Below are positions 54,401 to 64,000 of a stretch of 64,000 nucleotides of DNA, in pieces. The stretch's first letter is position 1; each line of letters opens with the position of its first letter. A program made the position numbers and the translations under genes. Location: positions 114,257-178,256 of the forward strand of contig MPNW01000167.1 in assembly GCA_011800805.1 (NCBI GenBank). Reading direction: 5' to 3'. The notes beneath the pieces are model-generated. The model was not told where the DNA came from, made no database searches, and saw only the letters and a program-made list of their open reading frames with translations. This DNA comes from Hirudo medicinalis (Eukaryota > Annelida > Clitellata > Hirudinida > Hirudinidae).

Positions 54401-57400
54401 ACAAATAATAATGCTTAATGAAAACTTTTGAGGTTTCACGGTTTAAAGCCATAAAACTAATGCACCCTCATTGCTCTCCTCACAATAAACGCCGTCTAGC
54501 ATCCGTTGTGTCACCGACTTCAAACCGAAATTTGTTTCTCCATTTGTTTGGATGGTTGCTGAATCAATAAAACTGCTAATCCAGCACAATCCGGCTTAGA
54601 AGACAGCTTCAAATAGAACAAGGTGTTCGTTGATTTTGGATGAACAGTTTTGTGCAAATGTTGCGTCATTGCTTCCGCGACAAATCCTTTCTCTCAAAAC
54701 GCCAATTTCAAATCTTTATTTCCACTCGCATGACCCCAATAAGCCAGAGAATGTTGGAATGGGAAGGGAATGGGGTGGCTAAAAGTGAAAATGGATTCAA
54801 TTTCTTAGTGCGTTGCAGAAAATGTACCGAGCAAACTTGTAACACGCTAAAGACTTGATGGATCATAAGCAAAAATCTTCGTGTTTCCGGCCCAGGCAAT
54901 GAAAGAATCTTACATCAGCCCGTGAAACGACTTTTATTGGCCTTAATTCACCGCCTGTATTGCTCGCCAGAGCATGCTCACAAGGAATCGTGCAGTTTTT
55001 CACATCGCTAACAGCTTAACAGCTTCAATCTTTGACTTTGAAGCAAGAAAGCCGAGGAGAAACGAAGAGAAAATTGTTTTCATTTTTCTAGAGAATTTAT
55101 TGCATCAAACTTTCATAGCAAAACGGCGTGCTTTCAAGCAATATTTGATTCTGGAACCCCGATGCTTCGTGGATGTCGTTTCATTATTTATTTGAGTTGC
55201 ACATTCAGATGTATTTTTCATTTATTTCACACATGATTGATATTTTATTGAGCAAATTTTTATCAGAAAAACTCATTTTTTATTTTATGAGATGTTCCGA
55301 CACAATTTCATATTCCTAACAAACCAAACAATTCAGTTTGATCAGAGGAACAAATACGTGAACTAATAAATCATTTAAAAAGAATTTATTACATCTACAT
55401 TTTACATGCAAAATACATCCTACATTCTCTGTATGACGGCATCAGCTTGTCTAACAGTGGGTTGAAAAATGTGAATGAAGCATTCGTGGATTGACGGAAA
55501 GTGTGTGCTCGTCATAAAAACAGAAGCAAAACCAGACTTCTCTTCGGACTGCATGAAAACTGTCATCTTGAGATTGCCCCTGAAACTTACAAACTGTCAG
55601 TTATTTTTTAGTATCTTCAAAGAATCTCCCGCAAGCCTTCGCTTACAATTACTTCCTTCTTACAAATTATCTTGTTGTGATTTATTTTTAAAAAGTAGCA
55701 GCTTGTTATATTACACTTTCAATCGAGTATTCATGATGTTGAATTAAAGAAGAACTGAAACAGCGTCTCAGCGAAAGAACAAAAGAACTTGTGCACGAAT
55801 CTCTCCAGAGGATCAACAGTACTATAGAAGCACTGCGAACACGTCGACAACATGCAACTAAATATTTTAAATTGGCAGCACCCTTGTTATTGTGTTCATT
55901 ATGTGGTTAATGATGGTTTATTAACTTCATTATCCTCCATTAATTAGTAACAGCAATTTCACATTTCACATTACCGATCAGAAAAATATTTTGTAATGTT
56001 AACCAAATCAGTTAATCAGTGTTATTAATAGAAGCAGGCGATTACGCAAATGATCAGCTTGATTATAGGTAGGAATAAACCATTATGAGGGTCATAGTTC
56101 AGGGGGCCTTTGAGATTAAATTTGAAGCATCCATCAAAATAGCACCTGATGAGTTTTGCACCATAAAGCAGGAAGGCCAGCAGCACGTGTTCAGATGCTA
56201 TTGGTCCGAGAGTACATACATCACTCTACGATGGCCAACTGCATCATCCAATCAAAGAGTTTTATTTCATTTTTTACCCCGTTAGATGTCAGAGTGCCCT
56301 CATGTGTCAAATAAATGAGCGAACATTTACTCAACAATCTTTTCATGAGGTTCTTTTCGCTAACCATTCCTAATCCTCCAATTACCACATATACACATCG
56401 TATGTACATTCACATACACATTGTATGTACATTCACATACACATTCAATGTCCACATACACACCTACAAACACTTTCAATGTCCACATATACAACCAAAT
56501 ATCCCATCACGACCATTAAATTGTGGGAAAGTATTTCAGGTGAAATATTTTATTGTTGCTTTCTTTGGATATTTAAATATAATTTATTTAATGATATTTA
56601 TTCGAATTATTTACTTTTGATAATTATGTCACTTAATTAATAACATTTGTAATACAGTTAATTACAAAAACTTGTTGGTCAATTACAACAATTGAATTAC
56701 AAATGTCTTCAAATTGCCACTTAAAATAATACATTTTAAAACCTCAAGCGTACTTCAGACTATTTTATTATATTTTATATTTGACGTTGAATAATCATGA
56801 ATAATGGTTTTATTCTCGGAATATATTTGCAGGGATTTGAATAATTGTGCGGGTAATTTGTTTCGGAGGAGAGGCGTAAAAGAGAGATTGAAGTGGTGTC
56901 CTTGCAAATGGTCTCCTCTCCTTCAAAGTAAAAGCTCATTGTCTCCCTAAGACGTCGAGGATGCAATCCAGGTTGTCAACGCAAAGTGACACCTGTTGGT
57001 CAAGTGGATCGTCATCGTATTCGTTTTGAGTTTTTTTTTTATAAAGTTTTTCAGTGGCATTATTTTCAGTGTAAATATTCACACACACGAGTGTTTCAAT
57101 CAAGCTATGTTTATTTTCTGGTTTTGCTTTACTTGAAATAATGAAAGAATTGCCGGAAGTGTCGTGTCATTTCAAGGTCATACCTCTCCATGTTCATTTG
57201 TCACGTGTCAGCACGTGCTCAGTCGAACGTAACGATGCGGATAAAGTTTTCAATACTTTCCAAGTGGACTAAAAGGTTGAGACGTCGTGGAGGGGCTGGT
57301 TATTTATGAGGCCAATAAATTGTCATCCTTCGCCTCATGAATCGCTCATGAACTTAAATTATCCACTCACCTCTTTAAACTCACTTTTGCAATATTTCAA

Positions 57401-58150
57401 ACTTTCTCTTGAAATTTGTTGAGTGCAACATATCATTCATCATTTTGCAGTCAATCCATTGCGGATGCCAGCAAACGAACTCACTATAACGCTTTGATAG
57501 CCGAGTGAATGCAGTCATTAGCCAGCCAATGAAGCTGGTCTTCCCTCATGCTGAAGAATATCAACTTCTCATCTCTTTCATCAACTTTGTTTCGCTTTGA
57601 AAAGAAATTCTCCACATTTCCGTGGTGTTTCTCACAGATTCACTCCGTTATTTAAGTGTTTAAAATTGATTTAAATAAAATTAACAGAATGTTGCATCGC
57701 GAGAAAATGTTTTTGTTGAAATTTTATGTTTTTATGAAAAAGACTTCGTAAAAGACTGTACTAGGACACACACAACTTGATTGGTTGCATAATACGTTCA
57801 AAATTGCCGGCCAATAGTAATTTTCCAATTTTTGAAGCCGAAATTTAATTTATTTTTTCAAAACTTTTAAATTTCGAATAAAAGCCGAATAAACTAAATT
57901 AAGTTTTTATAAGCAAAGAACATTTTGAAAAATCTAAAATTATTGCTGAGAAGCTTTTTATGCTACGATACATTTTTTTAAAATTCAGAGGATGTTTTAA
58001 AGTTGTTTTAAAAATATAATCAATTATTCAATCCAGTTTAAAATGATATTTTAGTTTAATGCAGAATTGTAAATGTAACAAAAACAACTCACGTCTCTGG
58101 TGAGTTGAAACGAGTACAATCCAACTCCACAGCAGAGAACCTCTCATCAT
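48488..58150 (-). CDS. Type I membrane protein: SUEL lectin, CUB-like, Sushi, TM
   Basis: Minus-strand exons 58150-58093, 52226-52027, 51072-50988, 50909-50472, 50360-50196, 49811-49724 and 48854-48488 join in phase to 467 codons with the stop (466 aa). A signal peptide (MMRGSLLWSWIVLVS) comes first. The SUEL/galactose-binding lectin domain covers about 25-115: CNMEIFNVTCEE, ESARYGR, CSVDVLSFLDSKCSGRKSCR, and EMQPCPPDFTSYLEATHSC. A CUB-like domain (about 120-262) contains CPWLVEVMQGQRINISLHS and ends IGIFIFEFK. A Sushi/CCP domain follows (264-312; CPHIPPSPNSW, LICRGTEW, GNC). Then come a TM helix (about 318-340) and a 120-residue polar, His/Ser-rich cytoplasmic tail. The architecture suggests a cell-surface carbohydrate-binding or adhesion receptor; I do not recognise a named orthologue. 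If the last intron is retained, the tail would be only KRFQN. Confidence 0.8.
49479..49576 (+). repeat. SINE copy with B-box-like GTTCGAAACC
   Basis: GTTCGAAACC at 49491-49500 followed by CAGTCTGCAC and GCGCTATATAAAT. It lies in the last intron of the lectin-CUB-Sushi gene. The B box without a cloverleaf or plausible A box shows a tRNA-derived retroposon, not a tRNA gene. Confidence 0.78.
52227..58092. other. Large first intron of the lectin-CUB-Sushi gene
   Basis: About 5.9 kb of AT-rich intron. Open frames of 60-124 codons occur on both strands (for example 52655-53017 and 54078-54452, minus), none with a recognisable domain. A minus-strand acidic exon-like piece at 53528-53590 (VDESEENAQNEESVDSTEW, then stop) follows a passable acceptor. 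CATA-rich tandem words (CACATACACATT) occur at 56395-56500. Confidence 0.4.
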
Positions 58151-61100
58151 GCTGTCAAATTGTTCTTCAAATTTCTAACTTCTCCTGGCAAAATGCCTCA
58201 TCAGACGAAGCGACATTTCGTTGAAGCAAGAAGAGGTGTGACTCGCACTTGATGCTCCTGTGACGTCACGTCTGGGAAAGAAGCAATTATGGCGCCAAGA
58301 AGCAGAATAAAGTGGAACTGTTGCCGTAAGATGTGCAAGTTTAAGGAATTTTAAGCTGCTGGATTAGAGCGGGAAATTGAAGGAGATCTGAGCAGCGACA
58401 CGGATGGACGGATACGTACAACTGGAATGATTTCCAGTCTGCATCTCACGTCGTTTCCATGTTGCCATGCACTGGAGCACGTCACTTGATCACATGCCCC
58501 TTTTATTAACCACAAGTTGGCTAATTATTGATTTTATTTTATGGATAACGTCCTCGTATTAAAATAACATGAAAGTCGCTTGTAATTTGATGTTAATTTG
58601 TAAATGATTTATTGCAAACTATTCTAACATCACGATTTGCCTAAAATTAATTCCTGGTCAGTTAATTTACTTTTAAATAAGTTTTAATTATTGGAAATTT
58701 AAAATGCCGACCTTTCGGTTTTATTCTAAAGCGCTATATTTTGTGAATGTTTGAAATCAAAATCCACATTTAAACTCTTCTTCCTTTGTTAACTTTGAAG
58801 TTAAAACTTTGAACTAGCGGATGATTGTCGTGCGATACTATTTATCACCATCCTCATTATCATCATTGTTACTGTTATCGTCACTCCCATTATTATTGCA
58901 ATCATCACCATCACCATCAATGGTTATCATGACCAAGGCAGGCGTCTTGAAGCGGCGTTAGATTGTAAATATAGATTGTTAGGTTCGTGAAAAATCCTGA
59001 GAAAAATGAAGTAAATTTTGATGGATTTGCTGTCTCTTAAAATTATCTTCACTTCTCTGGAAAACTTTTGCAACTTTTAATTGCTTCTCAGACAACTGTT
59101 GAATGAATGTTAGTCAAATAAATAATAAAATATTTAAAATATATCCAGCAACTTTATCCAGCAAATGGTTTTAAATACTAACAAATATAAGCCAAAAGTT
59201 TTTTAAATATATAAATCATTACAATTCGATAAATTTTTGAAGCTTTCAAAGAAAATGTATTATTGAGTCAATGAAATGGGAGATAATGAGTCTACCCCGG
59301 TGTTTGAAGGTGTCAAACATCAGCAGGTGCTTCAAAGCAACACATTGGTGATGATAATGATGACGATGGATGGTGGCGATGATTGACGATTACGACGAGG
59401 GAGGCAATTCTCTCAGCGACATCTATCCTCGAAATCCACAAGAGGAGATATGACAGCAATTAACTGAACTCTCTGCACGTTTGACAAACAAATCCTTCAG
59501 AAACTTGATGAGAGGAGGATTGGGTGGATGTATGGATGGGTGGATCGATAGATAAGAATCTCGAAATATTGAATATATTGAAGAGCTTGTTTGTGATTCA
59601 ATCCAATTAGAAATGTCATCAAAATATCGCCTAACTTAAAGTGCCGTTCAAAACAGCCATCTCGAATGTTTAACCTTCCAAGATCTTGCCTCAACATTTG
59701 AACCTACATTTCGTGGAATATCAAACAAGATGACGATGATAAAACGACGATGATGCTATGATGACGATGGTGATGATGGTGATGTCGTAAGACGCCCAGT
59801 CATCGATATCGTTAATAACAATTTAAGAGTCGCTCATATATAGCATCCGTTGAATGCGGGTGGTTTTTAACATAATATTAAGATATGTCGTGTTTATTAT
59901 ATTGGATTACCGAATCACCTCATATTACTGAATCACCTTTAAGAACACGCAACAAGATGGCCGCAGTATGCATGGTGCAACATTCAAAGCAATTTACCGA
60001 ACCCTTGTCAAATGAAACCACAAAACAAAGAATAGTTTCTCCTCGTTTTCTCAGCAGGCGATAAAAAACAAAGCGGGCATTTATTCCCTGAGAGTTAGCC
60101 TCAGTAGATCGATCAAAATCCTCTCAAGGCGTTAATCCAGCCAGTTCTTAAGGCTGTCGATTTGCGGAGATTGCGCGCTCGCATCCTTTCCTTGTCAAAT
60201 GGATGGCCAATCCGGCACTTGGAGCTCCTCATATTTTCCTCTAAATGGCGACCCGAGCAAGTTTAATCTTCGCCATAAATCCGTCTTACATCACAAAATC
60301 AGTTCAAAATGCTGGAGAGATGCACGGAGTGAGAACCCACGATTCCAGATTTATGTTCTTCACCCTGTGACCTTGAAATACTGAGCCATCAACTATCGGA
60401 AGACGTTTTATGTTCTCAAAGAATATCTGAACACTCATAATTACTGCTGTAAAATTTAAGCTCTTCATAATGACAGATTTTCAGGGTCAAATCTGCTTGT
60501 GAAGGAAACTGTCGTGTTTTATGAGGCCAGTTGCTGGAAATCATTGATTTGATTGGTAAGTGTTCCTTATGCTAAACTTATTCTAACTTACTAAAACAGT
60601 TACTTCAGAATGTATTTGCAATGAACTTGCAAAATATTCATTAAGGCTTTAAATTAGTTACAATTTGTTAAAATAAAAGTTATATTTGTCAAGTTAATTA
60701 ATGAGCCAAATGCGATTCCAACTTTTTTAAATTTTTAAATTCGTAGTGATGAAGGAAAACCAGCTGGTTGACTTGAAAATCTGATTAAGAATTATAATAT
60801 ACTTTGAAATTGCCGAAGCCATTTTATTCAATTTATACAAGTACAAACAAGTAACTCATCAATAGTGACGTTATTATTACATAAATTGTTTCCTAATTGC
60901 TCAGTAATTGAAAGGAGGAAATCAAGGTGAACCTAATGATGATAAGCTCTTGTGATTGCCAGTTCTTCGCACTGATGCCATTAAAGGATTTACAACTTAA
61001 AGAAAAATATTACGAAAATCGTGCGATTGTTTCACATGACATTGACTCACATGAGTCTCTGAAACCCGTGGTTCAGGAAGGTTTCAGATTCAGAGGCTGC

Positions 61101-61607
61101 AAAATATTCAATTTCTCGAACATGAGGCGTAGCAGCTTCAATTAGACGATGCGTGAGTTGGGTCATCAAGTGGATTAAACTGCTTTGAATTGTCTAAAAG
61201 CTTGTAAGACGAAACCCATTTTCGTTTTCAGAGCCATCTGATGTAACCAGAGATGCAACCAAATTGGTTGAAATCAAAGCAAAACAAATTATTCTTCATC
61301 CCACATTGCAATGCAATGCAATAATAACATTTGCAAATGTATGGCAATGTGGAAGGCGTTAACTCATCCCCCGGGAAATCATTTTCCAATTGCTCAACAT
61401 TTTTTCCTTCTATCCACTCTTTATAATATTGATTAACACAAAATTCCTGAAGGTTTGTGAAACTCAAATATGAATTATTGTGTCGCACCTATGTGAATTG
61501 ACGGGTTTACTTCCAAAGTTGTCGAAGATCCCTCTAAAATTTCTTTTGGAATGCCGAATGTTAAGACATTGCAAGTTAGTATTTTGTTTTTGTGTTATCC
61601 AATCTCT
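58151..61607. other. Intergenic; no gene seen
   Basis: The first few hundred bases above 58151 should hold the promoter of the lectin-CUB-Sushi gene. CAT-rich simple sequence lies at 58850-58925 and GAT-rich sequence at 59350-59395 and 59730-59785. A minus-strand open stretch at 61228-61488 (QYYKEWIEGKNVEQLENDFP) looks exon-like but matches no family I know. Confidence 0.4.
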
Positions 61608-61685
61608 TGAATGCCTTACATATCCAAACAGAATGTGAAGGCACTTTTTAACGGATCTACCATTTATATAGTGCTCTTACCTGAG
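61608..61685 (-). repeat. SINE-related repeat
   Basis: On the minus strand it reads GAGCACTATATAAATGGTAG and then GTTAAAAAGTGCCTTCACAT. This links the SINE tail word with the 3' block also present at 62633-62695. Confidence 0.65.
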
Positions 61686-61879
61686 GGCGATCCCTGGAGG
61701 TGCCTGCTGGTTAATGAGAAGATATAATATAATATATATGGTTAATGAGAAGATATGCACCTCAGATACCCACCTGATATCAACAAATGTCTAACTTCAA
61801 AAGTTTTATTAAATAAATTAGCCATCGATTAACAAGAAACAAAGCCTAAGGGTCAGCTGAAGCAAATTAGCAATTACAA

Positions 61880-64000
61880 TCAGACTGAACTTTCTGGCAG
61901 CACGTCTTCATCCGAATCAGCATCTCCAGCTTCCTTAAGCGACAGGGTGGTTGTCCTGTCGAAGCTTTCTGTTGCCTTAATCATCTGTGCCTCATCATGC
62001 ACATACATTATTGGGGGTGGACACGAAGGCAGTGATGGTGGTTTGTCATCATCATCATAATCATCATCATCATCATCATCAATGGAGGACTCTTCCTCTC
62101 TCTAAAAAAAAAAACTTTAAAAATGAAATAATCTCAAACAGATTAATAAAAGAACTAAAAATAAATATGAATGATATGTGAAAATAATTAAAATATCCAG
62201 TCATCATCAAATAATGTTTTACTTGAATCACCATTGAATTAATTGTCATCATCACCATTATTATCACCACATCATCATCATTAATGCTGTTTTTATTGCC
62301 ATTAAAATTGTCACCTTTTAATCAGAAAACAAAATATTCGATTTCAAGTAAAAGTCTGCAATGTTTCTTTGTTGGACTCACAAACAACATTCAGATCACT
62401 AAAACCCATAAGTAAATGTTTTTATGTTACAAGAAGAAATGTTTTTGTTAATCACATGTCACCAAAGCATTGTGGACATTCACCTCCTACAAACTGTTCG
62501 AACTCAAATCTCATCCTAGAGTTCAGAATTCAAATTCCAGCTTAAATGAATTTCAGGTATTGCACTGCACCAGTCACTGGTGACATCTATGTGAAGGTGG
62601 ATAAAGGAATTTTGGTTGGAGCCGATTTTTTGAGTGCCTCACATGTCCGGACAGTATGCGAAGACACTTTTTAATCGCTCTACCATTAGGACTCTCCTTG
62701 GCAGTGCAGGCTGGGTTGTGAACACGACACATTAACACTGCTACCATCAGCTTGCAAGTGTTGCAGCAAAGCAACCCATCGAACCAACCTGCATGCCCAC
62801 TGAATTTTGTGGGATGAGGTCATAAAAACAAGCTTGATGTGATGACATGGTTTGATTTGAAATAAAGTAAACTTCTGATTCACCCATTGAAACAAGTTCG
62901 AATGTTAATTACTGGCACTTTGCAGCAGTTTTAAATGTCTCCTTGAATTAAGTTATAAATTGTTTATGAAATCAACCTGATGCAATTTCTTGTCCTGTGC
63001 TTCACTCGAACGAGGGTAAAAACCATTTTTATCCTCAACGACGTTAACAACAATCGGGATTTTAGCAGAATCTAGAAAATCCTCGAGAGAACCCGATCTC
63101 AGCTAGAAATTAGAGTTGTTATTTTATAATTTATTATCTTTAACCTTAATGAAAGTAATGGTAACAATAAAATAAAAGTTGATTTGAAATAAAATAAAAT
63201 GTGAAAATCACTTTAATGGAAGGAGGTCTTCTCTTGGCCCTTCTCGACAGCTCGACTTTTGCTCTGCTCGCTGAAACGTCGAGCAAGTTTGGTGCAGCTT
63301 TTGTGTTCAAATCAACTCCGGATTCAATTTTTTCATCTTTCTTGAAAAGTTTCCCACCCGAAGGTGTCGACGGACCTAAAATGAATTCGGTGTTTTTCAC
63401 GAAATCAACACCATTTCAATAAAAACATGGCACCTGGAAATAAGGCAGAAATTTTGCATGAAGTTGCTCTTGCTGGCTTAGGAGGCACTTTTGGGAAGGC
63501 AGCAGTTTTTATAGCATTGTTGTCTTTCATTGTTTGTGGGTTCCCATCGACGGTTTCAACATCGGGCTTCTCTTTCCCCCGAGAAAATGCCTTTTCCAGC
63601 AAGTGTCCAACATTGGCCATTGCTCTTGCATTGTTGCAACTTTTTCCATCAATGGCTTCAAATGTTTCAATGGATTTCCTTGGTTCTGAATCATTCATTC
63701 TGACAGGTTTTCCATCTTTAACTTGTGATTTTGATGCAGGTTCACAAGTTTTGCTTTCTATCGAGGATGTTGGAATGAATTTCAATTCCTCCAAAAGTTT
63801 GTCTATTTTTGCAGAATATGAATTTAAATCAGAATAATCGGCAGCAGTGAAGCGAGTTTCATTTTCTTTCATTTTCGTAATTGCGTCGAACTCGAGAACC
63901 TCATCCTTTGCATCGGCTAATTCTTCAAACTTCTCCATGCTGATGTTCACTGAAGAGTTGAGATTCTCTTCATGCTTTGATGAATTTCTTCCTTGATTAA
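61880..64000 (-). CDS. CapZIP/FAM21-like capping-protein-interacting protein (3' part)
   Basis: Minus-strand exons >64000-63434, 63375-63212, 63102-62977 and 62101-61880 join in phase; the first is open to the window edge, so the N-terminus is missing. The visible part is about 300 residues: an acidic/polar stretch (KFEELADAKDEVLEFD), PKVPPKPARATSCKISALFP joined to GPSTPSGGKLFKKDEK, then SRAKVELSRRAKRRPPS. The last resembles the CPI motif (T/SxxRxK...RRPPS) of CapZIP, FAM21 and CD2AP, and ISALFPG before it matches the LLPGA word of the CapZIP/FAM21 family. Next come LRSGSLEDFLDSAKIP, an Asp7-Tyr-Asp4 run, and the end DSDEDVLPESSV. Expected role: binds actin capping protein (CapZ). I cannot choose between CapZIP and FAM21 without the N-terminus. 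Confidence 0.62.
62570..62755 (-). repeat. SINE-related repeat in the last intron of the CPI-motif gene
   Basis: On the minus strand TTAATGTGTCGTGTTCACAA and CCCAGCCTGCACTGCC match the head of the 49479 copy (AATGTGTCGTGTTCGAAACC). A 3' block follows that is shared with 61608-61685. Confidence 0.65.

Noticed and set aside
54078..54452. 124-codon minus-strand frame in the lectin gene's first intron
   Set aside because: No recognisable domain and no convincing splice sites; kept only as a note on the intron.
63427..63837. 136-codon plus-strand frame starting MAPGNKAEILHE
   Set aside because: Antisense to the CPI-motif gene exon, which has in-phase splice partners.

Overview
The window is a gene-sparse, AT-rich stretch of an animal nuclear genome, most likely an invertebrate. 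The genes have GT-AG introns and small exons, all named gene families are metazoan, and there are many decayed LINE, SINE, hAT, pogo-like and Tc1/mariner remnants and long AAT/GAT/AAC microsatellites. I cannot fix the phylum. Retention of a C9orf72 homologue and a FAM169-like gene argues against flies. One 901-base gap and single N characters at 12321, 27821, 30880 and 33464 mark scaffold joins.

Layout. 1-6.9 kb: no host gene; transposon debris (CR1/L2-like LINE pieces, a pogo-like transposase piece, inverted and direct repeats) around the gap. 6.9-10.9 kb (+): a seven-exon NCS-1/frequenin gene with a LINE-plus-hAT nest and a SINE in its introns. 11.4-15.3 kb: a repeat mosaic bracketed by ACCGTATTT inverted ends. 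16.3-18.1 kb (+): six-exon Rab11. 19.4-20.1 kb (-): dead Tc3-like transposase. 21.1-23.8 kb (+): eight-exon C9orf72 homologue. 24.1-25.5 kb (-): second dead Tc1/mariner element. 25.7-27.1 kb (-): six-exon FAM169-like GNAT-fold gene. 27.5-28.9 kb: two LINE pieces. 30.0-37.3 kb (-): calmodulin-like gene whose large intron holds simple repeats and a likely false assembly duplication. 38.9-44.5 kb (-): nine-exon junctophilin. 45.3-45.6 kb (+): small membrane protein, divergent from junctophilin. 48.5-58.2 kb (-): seven-exon type I membrane protein with SUEL lectin, CUB-like and Sushi domains. 61.9 kb to the right edge (-): 3' part of a CapZIP/FAM21-like gene with a capping-protein-interaction motif.

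I derived the gene models by joining exons at GT-AG sites so that codon phase is kept and the product aligns with the remembered family. Spliced lengths are multiples of three for all complete models (192, 213, 450, 269, 151, 607 and 466 residues). No search or transcript evidence was available. Functionally, NCS-1, calmodulin-like and junctophilin belong to calcium signalling, Rab11 and C9orf72 to endosomal/autophagic traffic, and the CapZIP/FAM21-like gene to actin capping; nothing shows that the neighbourhood itself is functional.
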